64,000 nucleotides of DNA from a virus, in the IMG/VR virus record IMGVR_UViG_3300043446_005051, positions 25,427 to 89,426 of that record; one strand, written 5' to 3'. Position 1 is the first letter of the stretch. Every line of letters starts with the position of its first letter. This document shows, in pieces, positions 19,819-25,612 of this stretch. Position numbers and translations under genes: made by a program. A model generated the notes under the pieces. The model searched no databases. It saw only the letters and a list, made by a program, of their open reading frames with translations, and was not told where the DNA came from.

Positions 19819-20514
19819 TTAGTCATTTTCAATTCCATGTCTTTTTGCAGCTGCTGCCATTCTTGCTTGTAGTTTTGGTAAGGTCCGGCCTCTTCTTTCC
19901 TTATCTAATTTATCTCTTCTTGATTGCCTTCTTTCTAAATTTACTAAAGTAGTAAATGCTCTCATTGGAGTGATTGCATTTTCTACATCTTTTAATTTCC
20001 CTCTATGCCTTCTTTCAAAAGCATGATAAGCTCCATGATGGAATCCCGGTTTTTCTGGTTTAAATTCACTTACAGGGCCTCTATTTGCAAGAACTAAATT
20101 TCTCGGGTCATCTCCATGAAATTTATTCTCCTTTCTTTGAGCAGTTTTATATCTTAGTCTCTCTCCAGGACTCATATTTCTCATTATTTCACCAGAATGC
20201 TCTACTCCAGTTGCATGATGTAGGTCCATGCCTCTTTGTGTTCTAATTTTTCTTTTTCTATCTACTTTTAGAGATTCCCTTGGAGTTAACTTACCTGTAG
20301 CTATTTTAATATTCTCTTCTCTTTTTTTAGATGCTTTGTCTTGAGTTCTTACATAACTAAGACCCCATTTTGGGTTTTCACTAGTTCCTCTTTGTTTTGG
20401 AACAAATCCATGTGGAATTCCTTTATAATGACTAATTAATTCATCTTTAGATGAAAAGTGAGGATATTTTTCATATTTAGTAGCTTCCTCTAAAAACTTT
20501 TGATATGTCTTCAT
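19819..20514 (-). CDS. HNH-like basic protein with T4 capsid-targeting-like N-terminus (231 aa)
   Basis: The N-terminus MKTYQKFLEEA is nearly the T4 internal-protein targeting sequence (MKTYQEFIAE) with a perfect L-x-E/A protease site. The middle carries DLHHATGVEHSGE, DPRNLVLANRG and FHHGAYHAFERRH, an H...N...H arrangement resembling an HNH nuclease without zinc knuckles. The C-terminal 50 residues are strongly basic (RRQSRRDKLDKERRGRTLP). Best guess: a nuclease or DNA-binding protein packaged with the genome and injected. The nuclease call needs profile confirmation. Confidence 0.6.
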   Translation of the reverse strand: MKTYQKFLEEATKYEKYPHFSSKDELISHYKGIPHGFVPKQRGTSENPKWGLSYVRTQDKASKKREENIKIATGKLTPRESLKVDRKRKIRTQRGMDLHHATGVEHSGEIMRNMSPGERLRYKTAQRKENKFHGDDPRNLVLANRGPVSEFKPEKPGFHHGAYHAFERRHRGKLKDVENAITPMRAFTTLVNLERRQSRRDKLDKERRGRTLPKLQARMAAAAKRHGIEND

Positions 20515-20553
20515 TTCTACTGAACTATTTTAAGTATTTATCAGTTTTATGAA

Positions 20554-20629
20554 TCCGAATAACAGGATTTGAACCTGTATTTTTCCTGCTCCCAAAGCAG
20601 GTGCCATAACCAAGTTAGGCGATATTCGG
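20554..20629 (-). tRNA. tRNA-Pro (anticodon UGG)
   Basis: Acceptor CCGAATA/TATTCGG perfect, anticodon stem CCTGC/GCAGG around TTTGGGA, T arm ACAGG-TTCAAAT-CCTGT. Reads CCA. Confidence 0.88.
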
Positions 20630-20656
20630 GTAGACAACACTATATATGTTGTCAAA

Positions 20657-20730
20657 TGAGGCTGGAGAGAATCGAACTCTCATAGACTGGTTAAAAGCCA
20701 GCTGCAGTTGAACCACATTGCTACAGCCTC
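20657..20730 (-). tRNA. tRNA-Lys (anticodon UUU)
   Basis: Acceptor GAGGCTG/CAGCCTC perfect, anticodon stem GCTGG/CCAGT around CTTTTAA, T arm GAGAG-TTCGATT-CTCTC. Reads AAA. First gene of the Lys-Pro tRNA pair. Confidence 0.88.
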
Positions 20731-20770
20731 AAGTAAACGTGATAATGAAGTTTCCCTCAACCACTCAATC

Positions 20771-20799
20771 AACTTACCACCGATTCAGAAAGAACGCAA
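20771..20799 (-). promoter_or_regulatory. sigma70-type promoter for tRNA-Lys/Pro
   Basis: Minus strand TTGCGT (20794-20799), 17-bp spacer ending TGG, TAAGTT (20771-20776). The surrounding 80 bases are clearly related to the leader at 18540-18612, so the two tRNA promoters are paralogous. Confidence 0.55.
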
Positions 20800-20806
20800 G
20801 TGGATT

Positions 20807-20828
20807 GTGCCAGTTCAAAACGTGGTAC
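20807..20828 (-). repeat. dispersed hairpin (GTGCCAGT type)
   Basis: gtgccagttcaaaacgtggtac, a long imperfect stem directly upstream of the tRNA-Lys promoter. Confidence 0.4.
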
Positions 20829-20838
20829 ATTAACATAC

Positions 20839-20881
20839 AAAAAGAGAGAGAAAAAGTTTAAAGGCTTCTTCTCTCTCTTTT
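20839..20881 (-). terminator. bidirectional terminator
   Basis: AAAGAGAGAGAA-type arm and its complement TTCTCTCTCTTTT around a 14-base loop, with T-tracts on both strands. Ends the 20905-21003 unit. Confidence 0.65.
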
Positions 20882-20904
20882 GATTTTAAATTTTAAAAAA
20901 TGAA

Positions 20905-21003
20905 TTACATTTTTCTTAAATTCTCAATCAAAAGGAAGCCATCAATGTGCTTGAGTTGGTACACTTCTGGTTTATTCTTTTGATTAGAGTAAGAGTAAGT
21001 CAT
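20905..21003 (-). CDS. very small late protein (32 aa)
   Basis: Starts MTYSYSNQKNKPEVYQLKHI and ends LLIENLRKM. Supported mainly by a perfect late promoter 22 bases upstream and a terminator just downstream, which isolate it as its own unit. Function unknown. Confidence 0.45.
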   Translation of the reverse strand: MTYSYSNQKNKPEVYQLKHIDGFLLIENLRKM

Positions 21004-21024
21004 TTTAGTAATTTCAATTAAAGA

Positions 21025-21032
21025 TATTTATA
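21025..21032 (-). promoter_or_regulatory. T4-type late promoter
   Basis: TATAAATA on the minus strand, overlapping the stop codon of the 21028-21189 gene and preceding the 32-aa gene. Confidence 0.55.
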
Positions 21033-21189
21033 CAGTTTTTTGAAGATTTTCAATAAATTCTCGAATTTTAACAATTCTTTCAGGAGTATGCTCAGATGAA
21101 TATCCAACCTGATGTTCCAGTAGAACATCTAAAACGTATTTTGCAGTTTCGGGCGTGGTTTCAATTCGAACTTGATTTTTCATTTTCAT
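21028..21189 (-). CDS. small hypothetical protein (53 aa)
   Basis: Starts MKMKNQVRIETTPETAKYVL, then LLEHQVGYSSEHTPERIVKI. A second in-frame ATG lies two codons in. A beta-alpha-alpha pattern. No family recognised. Confidence 0.5.
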   Translation of the reverse strand: MKMKNQVRIETTPETAKYVLDVLLEHQVGYSSEHTPERIVKIREFIENLQKTV

Positions 21190-21229
21190 ATTAAAGTCTT
21201 TTATAATTATATAAAATTAAGTGTAATTG

Positions 21230-21472
21230 TCAAGTTTTAGAATCAATTGATTCAATCTCTCCATTTTTACGAAGAGAATGAATCAGTTTACCAATACTTT
21301 CATCTTTTTGTAAAGCATCTTGAATTTTAGTTTTTACACATTCAAAATCATCACAATAAAATTCATAGATTTTTTCATTATTTGAAGTGTATGCAATTCC
21401 TATGATGTTTTCATCTTCAATTAGATTGATTTTAGAAATTGCAGAAGAATTTGAAATGTCAAGAGTAATCAT
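21230..21472 (-). CDS. hypothetical protein (80 aa)
   Basis: Starts MITLDISNSSAISKINLIED and continues with a repeating strand pattern (IIGIAYTSNNEKIYEFYCDD), then helices with KIQDALQKDESIGKLIHSL. This looks like the KTSTF-type small domain (beta sheet plus helix) found in phages, but the match is loose. Confidence 0.5.
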   Translation of the reverse strand: MITLDISNSSAISKINLIEDENIIGIAYTSNNEKIYEFYCDDFECVKTKIQDALQKDESIGKLIHSLRKNGEIESIDSKT

Positions 21473-21493
21473 AATAAATTAAATTAGTTTAAA

Positions 21494-22249
21494 TCAACCT
21501 TTACTTTGTCTTCTCTGCTCAGCTCTTCTCCTTGCAACGTTCAATGGATTTGTACTTCTTGCCACCCTCAAGGAACTTTCAATATCCTCTCTAGAGTATC
21601 TATTAGTTGCATTTTGCCATTGCTTTTTAAGTCCTTCTTCATATTTCTTATGAGCACGTAATCGACTTACAGGAGTTGAACTCCTACCTTTAGCTCCTTT
21701 TTGCTTTCTTACTCCTCTACTTGAACCAATTTCACCTTCACCTTCACTTCTACCACCGTGAGGATGCCTTCCATATAATCTAGAACGTGACTTACTTAGT
21801 TCACCAGTATTTGGACCGTGATCAACTCTCTTTTCAGGAGGGGTGGTTGACATTCCTTGTTTAATTCTACCCGCAATTGCTCTAGGGTTTATAATTCTAT
21901 CTGATTTGCGGTAGTCGGGATTATCTTCATAAGGATTAAACTTTACCCACTTACCCTCTTTTGTTTTCTTTAAAGTGGATTTTCCTGTTACATCAGGACC
22001 CAATCTAGAATGGAGATTAGATTTAATCCACAATGGAACTTTCTCTTGCTTAACTTTACTTAATTTTCCTGTAGCTTCATCTCTAACTGCTTTAAATCTA
22101 CGCCTTTCTGTAATATAAGAGAGTTCTTCATTCAAAATAGAGTCAATCCAATTCTCGCTCATAACAGAAATAAAGCCATCAGCGTATTCTTCGGATTCAA
22201 TAAGATTATTTTGAAGAAGATAGTCTAATACAATTTGATATTCGGACAT
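21494..22249 (-). CDS. basic cyanophage structural-type protein (251 aa)
   Basis: N-terminus MSEYQIVLDYLLQNNLIESE ... FISVMSENWIDSILNE is a recurrent opening of cyanophage proteins ('...IVLDYLL..N....A...I..MS..W...IL'). The following 190 residues are rich in Arg, Lys, Gly and Ser (GGRSEGEGEIGSSRGVRKQK) and end ARRRAEQRRQSKG. Likely DNA-binding and possibly internal to the virion. No enzyme motif. Confidence 0.55.
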   Translation of the reverse strand: MSEYQIVLDYLLQNNLIESEEYADGFISVMSENWIDSILNEELSYITERRRFKAVRDEATGKLSKVKQEKVPLWIKSNLHSRLGPDVTGKSTLKKTKEGKWVKFNPYEDNPDYRKSDRIINPRAIAGRIKQGMSTTPPEKRVDHGPNTGELSKSRSRLYGRHPHGGRSEGEGEIGSSRGVRKQKGAKGRSSTPVSRLRAHKKYEEGLKKQWQNATNRYSREDIESSLRVARSTNPLNVARRRAEQRRQSKG

Positions 22250-22273
22250 AAAAATAAAATAGATAAACCTTAT

Positions 22274-22447
22274 CTATTTAGATAAAACAGGTTCTTCAAC
22301 ATCAATAAAAGCTTCACCTCTATATTCAAATGAACGAATTAATAATTGGGTAAAAAGTTCTTGTTTCTCTGGAATCACTGCAGCAGGGTTATAAGAAATC
22401 TCATTCTTTAACGCAAACAACTCAGACCATTCTTCGGAACTTAGCAT
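22274..22447 (-). CDS. small acidic protein (57 aa)
   Basis: Starts MLSSEEWSELFALKNEISYN and ends FIDVEEPVLSK. Good ribosome-binding site (GAGGAGA) 5 bases before ATG and a TCTAAATAA late-like motif further upstream. Its stop lies within a TTATCTATTTAGATAA palindrome shared with 13785. Confidence 0.6.
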   Translation of the reverse strand: MLSSEEWSELFALKNEISYNPAAVIPEKQELFTQLLIRSFEYRGEAFIDVEEPVLSK

Positions 22448-22482
22448 AAGTCTCCTCTGTAAGGTTAGTAAATTATTTAGAC

Positions 22483-22677
22483 TCAGAACCGTTGAATACG
22501 AACTCCAGATGCTTGAGAAAAGGTTAAGATTTGATTGACTCCATATAGAAGTTGAGAAATTGCGAGACTAATTTGAGGGTCTTCTGCTTTCGATGCAAAA
22601 GAAAGAGCCTCTCGAAGAGAGGCTTCTGAATCCTTTAGAGAAATCTCAACAGGCTCAGTAAGTGAGGTTTGGGGCAT
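22483..22677 (-). CDS. small helical protein (64 aa)
   Basis: Starts MPQTSLTEPVEISLKDSEAS and forms two helices (SLREALSFASKA, ISLAISQLLYGVNQIL). A TATGAT -10-like motif lies about 25 bases upstream. Function unknown. Confidence 0.55.
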   Translation of the reverse strand: MPQTSLTEPVEISLKDSEASLREALSFASKAEDPQISLAISQLLYGVNQILTFSQASGVRIQRF

Positions 22678-22736
22678 AATGAGTTGGAAGAGTACTTAAA
22701 TATCATAGCACACTTTCGAGTTGTGAGGGAACTATA

Positions 22737-22758
22737 TGGACAGTGTAAAAACCGTCCA
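22737..22758 (-). repeat. dispersed hairpin (GGACAGT type)
   Basis: tggacagtgtaaaaaccgtcca: TGGACGG/CTGTCCA-type stem with an A-rich loop, between the RlpA-like stop codon and the promoter of the 22483 gene. Confidence 0.45.
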
Positions 22759-22769
22759 TCTCTCACATC

Positions 22770-23102
22770 TCACATTCGATAGAAGCAAACCCTAGCAAGT
22801 CCCCGATGAGTTGATTCAATCTGTTGAAATAGTCCGAGTGAAAGGTCAATACTCCTATCTCCTACAAATGGGCCTCGGTCTCGTACTACACCATATGCAA
22901 CGAGTCCATTCCTTCGGTTTACAATTTTAAGTCGGGTTCCAAATGGTAGATAAGGATGAGCTACAGTATTACCATAAGGGTTAAAGGGTGCTCCAGATGC
23001 AGTGATTGAACCAGTTGAATAATAAGATGCAACTCCACAAGATGCTTGAGCGGGTGAAATGAAACCAAGTGCTAGAAGAGCAGAAATCATAATTTTTTTC
23101 AT
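22770..23102 (-). CDS. secreted RlpA-like double-psi beta-barrel protein
   Basis: 110 aa. Signal peptide MKKIMISALLALGFISPAQA (cleavage at AQA/S), then a compact DPBB domain: CGVASYYSTGSITASGAPF, LPFGTRLKIVNRRNG and the hallmark VRDRGPFVGDRSIDLSLG. RlpA proteins bind or cleave denuded peptidoglycan strands in the periplasm. A phage copy with only the DPBB domain may help lysis or modify the wall. Single-domain size fits the minimal RlpA family. It starts a run of overlapping envelope-type genes. Confidence 0.82.
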   Translation of the reverse strand: MKKIMISALLALGFISPAQASCGVASYYSTGSITASGAPFNPYGNTVAHPYLPFGTRLKIVNRRNGLVAYGVVRDRGPFVGDRSIDLSLGLFQQIESTHRGLARVCFYRM

Positions 23103-23121
23103 TTAGTTATTCTCCAATAAA

Positions 23122-23349
23122 TTAATAATAATGAACTTTATCTTTAGGTTTTTGAACCTGACGATTTAAAAATTTAATTGCACTCTCAATTGTCTCAAAT
23201 TCAATTCTTTTAGGAAACATAGTCATTTCCATAAATGGAACCCAAAAGAAAAGAAATTTACGTTCTTCTGGAACAAAAACAATGTTTCCATTTATATTTT
23301 GTTTTTCAACAATTCGAAAGTTGTTAAAAACTTTAAAAAAATTATTCAT
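23122..23349 (-). CDS. conserved small cyanophage protein (75 aa)
   Basis: Starts MNNFFKVFNNFRIVEKQNIN and continues FVPEERKFLFFWVPFMEM, then FETIESAIKFLNRQ. A known type of cyanophage hypothetical ('yrIveK...F.pq.rkffFW...') with a small alpha/beta pattern. Overlaps the next gene by 8 bases. Confidence 0.6.
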   Translation of the reverse strand: MNNFFKVFNNFRIVEKQNINGNIVFVPEERKFLFFWVPFMEMTMFPKRIEFETIESAIKFLNRQVQKPKDKVHYY

Positions 23350-23581
23350 CTGTTTTTTTAGGTTTTGTTTTTGTTACCTTATAATCATCTGGTTTCAGTT
23401 TACATCTTTCTATGTATTTTTTCATATGAAATTCATCTGAAAAATAACAGAGCTTATTTTCAGTTTTATGATGTAAGGTAAATGGAAACCCTATATGTAG
23501 AGGAGGTACATTAATATCTATAGGAGTAGGTGAAGAGGTTGGAGATTGTATTCTCTTTCTAGGTTTCCGTTTTCCCTTCAT
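23342..23581 (-). CDS. conserved small cyanophage protein (79 aa)
   Basis: Basic N-terminus MKGKRKPRKRIQS, then PPLHIGFPFTLHHKTENKLC and FHMKKYIERCKLKPDDYKVT. The 'IGFP..L..K...K.CYF...H..KYI.R.KLKP.DY' pattern recurs in cyanophage genomes. Function unknown. Overlaps both neighbours. Confidence 0.6.
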   Translation of the reverse strand: MKGKRKPRKRIQSPTSSPTPIDINVPPLHIGFPFTLHHKTENKLCYFSDEFHMKKYIERCKLKPDDYKVTKTKPKKTDE

Positions 23582-23822
23582 TATTCTTAAATTCTTTTTC
23601 TAACTCTTTTGCTATAGCATAATATTTTCTATACATTAACATCTTAGTTAATGGATTTAACTGTACAATTGGGTGATTCCAGGTATACCAAATAAACCGA
23701 TGAAATGTAATTTTTATATATCTAAAGTAAGTAAAAATATAGTCAACTACGTTTTGGTCTAAAACCATTAAAAAAGCTAAGACACAAAATGATAAGAAGA
23801 GAGTATTATAATAGATATTCAT
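23559..23822 (-). CDS. conserved membrane protein (87 aa)
   Basis: Starts MNIYYNTLFLSFCVLAFLMV, one N-terminal membrane span ending LDQNV, then a basic amphipathic region (FRYIKITFHRFIWYTWNHP) and a helical C-terminus. Similar to small membrane proteins of cyanophages ('FL.iVDQNV.D'). Function unknown. Confidence 0.6.
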   Translation of the reverse strand: MNIYYNTLFLSFCVLAFLMVLDQNVVDYIFTYFRYIKITFHRFIWYTWNHPIVQLNPLTKMLMYRKYYAIAKELEKEFKNNEGKTET

Positions 23823-24004
23823 TTTTCAATTAAGATATTTTCTCTTTTTTTCATCAAATAATCTATTAAATTTAATTTCCATTCATTTAATTCATTCTCG
23901 CAATTGGTCTCTTTAGCTTCCGTTCGAATGTCTGAATGAATGGTTTGCAAATCTAATATCATAAGGTCCAGAGCTTTTATTTGATTTTTAGTTTTTTGAA
24001 TCAT
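23819..24004 (-). CDS. small coiled-coil protein (61 aa)
   Basis: Starts MIQKTKNQIKALDLMILDLQ, a long amphipathic helix, with NELNEWKLNLIDYLMKKREN after a break. ATGA overlap with the downstream membrane-protein gene and a 17-base overlap with the upstream gene. Confidence 0.55.
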   Translation of the reverse strand: MIQKTKNQIKALDLMILDLQTIHSDIRTEAKETNCENELNEWKLNLIDYLMKKRENILIEK

Positions 24005-24167
24005 TTCTTTTAAATGTGTAATTGCACAAATTGTTTACTTTTTTAAGTTCAATAATGAGGTCTTTCTTTTGAGTTTCGGTTAAATTTAGCACCACATTTA
24101 ATCGATTTATAATCAAATTGATTTGATTACACGATAACAAAAAAACTAAAAAGAAATTAAATGTCAT
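23988..24167 (-). CDS. small putative lipoprotein (59 aa)
   Basis: Starts MTFNFFLVFLLSCNQINLII. The segment FLLSC fits a lipobox (L-L-S-C), so Cys13 could be lipidated after signal peptidase II cleavage, although the N-terminus lacks a positive charge. The remainder is a short helical domain (LTETQKKDLIIELKKVNN). It overlaps the next gene in a different frame. Confidence 0.45.
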   Translation of the reverse strand: MTFNFFLVFLLSCNQINLIINRLNVVLNLTETQKKDLIIELKKVNNLCNYTFKRNDSKN

Positions 24168-24176
24168 CTTATTGAC

Positions 24177-24356
24177 TCAAGTCCAATTTTCTTTTTCTTT
24201 TTTTCTCAAATCTTTAAGTTCCTTATAAAGCTCTTTAATTCTTTGATGAGCTTCCTCTGGTGTTATTTTATTTGAAATTTCAAGAGATGCTATAATAGAA
24301 GCAGAATCTCCAAAATTTGCTAGAGCCTTTTCATAAGGTGAAAGATTTTCATACAT
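24177..24356 (-). CDS. small helical protein (59 aa)
   Basis: Starts MYENLSPYEKALANFGDSAS and ends with a charged helix AHQRIKELYKELKDLRKKEK. Tightly spaced between two similar genes. Function unknown. Confidence 0.55.
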   Translation of the reverse strand: MYENLSPYEKALANFGDSASIIASLEISNKITPEEAHQRIKELYKELKDLRKKEKENWT

Positions 24357-24360
24357 TTTA

Positions 24361-24591
24361 CTACCTACTAGTCTCCTCTACTTCATCGTATGGAATATAT
24401 AGGTCCCAAATCAACTCCAGATCTTCAAGAAAATAACATAGCTCATCTTCATCATCGGGTAGACTATCATTGCTTTTTAAGAAGAAATCACTAATTCCTA
24501 GGAAAGTTGATCCATCTTCTTTTTCTACAGTTGCAATCACCTCTACCTGGTTTTTAACTTGACGTACACTTTCAATGAGATTCACATACAT
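24361..24591 (-). CDS. small acidic protein (76 aa)
   Basis: Starts MYVNLIESVRQVKNQVEVIA; a two-strand opening (VEVIATVEKEDGSTFLGIS) then an acidic helix (DDEDELCYFLEDLELIWDLY). Overlaps the upstream gene by 10 bases. Confidence 0.55.
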   Translation of the reverse strand: MYVNLIESVRQVKNQVEVIATVEKEDGSTFLGISDFFLKSNDSLPDDEDELCYFLEDLELIWDLYIPYDEVEETSR

Positions 24592-24758
24592 TGTTTAGAT
24601 TTCTCCTGAATGAAATTATAAGCCGTTCTTAATGAACGGCATACACGAACTTGACCTCCCTGATGTAAAATCACATATTGAGAGTCCCTATATGGAATCG
24701 CACACCAAGAATCATCTTTTGTACAAAATCCATTTACCAAATCAGAAAGGTCTTTCAT
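24582..24758 (-). CDS. small cysteine-containing protein (58 aa)
   Basis: Starts MKDLSDLVNGFCTKDDSWCA and ends AYNFIQEKSKQCM. Four cysteines (FCTKDDSWC, VRVCRS, KQCM) could bind a metal or form disulfides. A beta hairpin (QYVILHQGGQVRVCRS) precedes a helix. Confidence 0.5.
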   Translation of the reverse strand: MKDLSDLVNGFCTKDDSWCAIPYRDSQYVILHQGGQVRVCRSLRTAYNFIQEKSKQCM

Positions 24759-24760
24759 TT

Positions 24761-24901
24761 TTATTTTGAATAATCATCGAAGTCAATAGACTCATTTAAT
24801 ACCTTTGTTTCTTCATACTCTTCATCTAGATACCGAAGAAATTCATAATAAGTTTTTTGATTCGATGAAGTACTATTTTCAGTTTTAATTTCTTCAATCA
24901 T
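24761..24901 (-). CDS. small acidic protein (46 aa)
   Basis: Starts MIEEIKTENSTSSNQKTYYE and continues FLRYLDEEYEETKVLNES. Acidic, probably helical. The stop is two bases before the next start, in line with the packed operon. Confidence 0.45.
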   Translation of the reverse strand: MIEEIKTENSTSSNQKTYYEFLRYLDEEYEETKVLNESIDFDDYSK

Positions 24902-24904
24902 AAA

Positions 24905-25045
24905 TCAATAATTACCATATTTAGAAATCATATCAGCCATTCGGTCTGATTGTCGTTCATCTTCATCTTGATAGCCGTCATCTTCTTGTAGAAATTCTTC
25001 ATAAATGTCTTCGGAGCTTTTTTCCAAGTAAAAAGGATGAGTCAT
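24905..25045 (-). CDS. small acidic protein (46 aa)
   Basis: Starts MTHPFYLEKSSEDIYEEFLQ and ends RQSDRMADMISKYGNY. The frame extends 40 codons upstream, but that part has an implausible sequence and reaches into a terminator, so the internal ATG is preferred. Function unknown. Confidence 0.5.
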   Translation of the reverse strand: MTHPFYLEKSSEDIYEEFLQEDDGYQDEDERQSDRMADMISKYGNY

Positions 25046-25144
25046 AGTAATTAAAGAAACTACAAAGTTATATAGATGAAACTCACGTCTAAGTGTGAAT
25101 TTCGAAACAAATCTACCAGTTAGCTGATGCAGTGTCAAGGTAAG

Positions 25145-25174
25145 AAAAAAGGAGCAGGTCACCACTCCTACTCC
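25145..25174 (-). terminator. Rho-independent terminator
   Basis: GGAGTAGG/CCTGCTCC 8-bp stem (one G-U), loop AGTGGTGA, followed by TTTTTTCTT on the minus strand. It lies upstream of the small-gene operon and would end transcripts entering from the fibre side. The remaining sequence to 25301 holds no gene. Confidence 0.65.
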
Positions 25175-25301
25175 TTCGTCTTCTTAACTCTCTTAGTCCA
25201 CCATCTAAGAGATGTCTCTTGTCCTCAAAGCTACAAAGGTTTTTTCAAAAGACCTATACAGATTAGTGCATAATATTCTTTCTGTCAAGTCTCATAATTA
25301 A

Positions 25302-25329
25302 TTGACAAACCTAGAATCATTGCTATAAT
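25302..25329 (+). promoter_or_regulatory. plus-strand consensus sigma70 promoter, copy 2
   Basis: TTGACA (25302-25307), 16-bp spacer, TATAAT (25324-25329): both hexamers perfect. It faces away from every adjacent gene. The sequence from here to 25422 is clearly homologous to 3294-3418. Confidence 0.65.
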
Positions 25330-25335
25330 CCTTCT

Positions 25336-25422
25336 GTTCCTTGAAGGATCTATTATATCTATAGAACTCTATAGTATATTAAATCCGGGAATGTCCGAAG
25401 GACTTTACTCCGAAGGAGTAAA
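25336..25422 (+). ncRNA. candidate small RNA with four hairpins, copy 2
   Basis: Hairpins in order: ATCCTTC/GAAGGAT, TCTATAG/CTATAG-type, TGTCC-GAA-GGACT and TTTACTC-CGAAG-GAGTAAA. Same order and loops as copy 1, with arm changes that keep pairing. If read from the plus strand it is a small RNA of about 90 bases. Read on the minus strand it is a double TTCG-loop end for the 25425 gene. Confidence 0.45.
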
Positions 25423-25424
25423 GA

Positions 25425-25574
25425 TTATTCCAACTCTTGGAGTGCTTCAAGAGCTCCTTGTATTTTTAGAAACTCTTCTTTTTTCAAATTGAATTCACTT
25501 TCAATTTCTCTTAAAGTTTTAGCTAGGTCTACTGCTTTTTCAGAAAGCATATCAAACATTTCTTTTTTTTCCAT
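25425..25574 (-). CDS. small coiled-coil protein (49 aa)
   Basis: Starts MEKKEMFDMLSEKAVDLAKT and runs as one amphipathic helix (LREIESEFNLKKEEFLKIQG) to EALQELE. Located between the giant fibre gene and the plus-strand element. Could be an oligomerisation or assembly factor for the fibre, which is only a guess from position. Confidence 0.55.
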   Translation of the reverse strand: MEKKEMFDMLSEKAVDLAKTLREIESEFNLKKEEFLKIQGALEALQELE

Positions 25575-25612
25575 AAATTGATATAAAATTATTTAAGTTT
25601 ACAAATTATATA

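Noticed and set aside
13781-22284. TTATCTATTTAGATAA palindrome (two copies) as an operator
   Set aside because: Only two copies, both next to a stop codon and containing a CTAAATA late-promoter variant; a chance or promoter explanation is sufficient.
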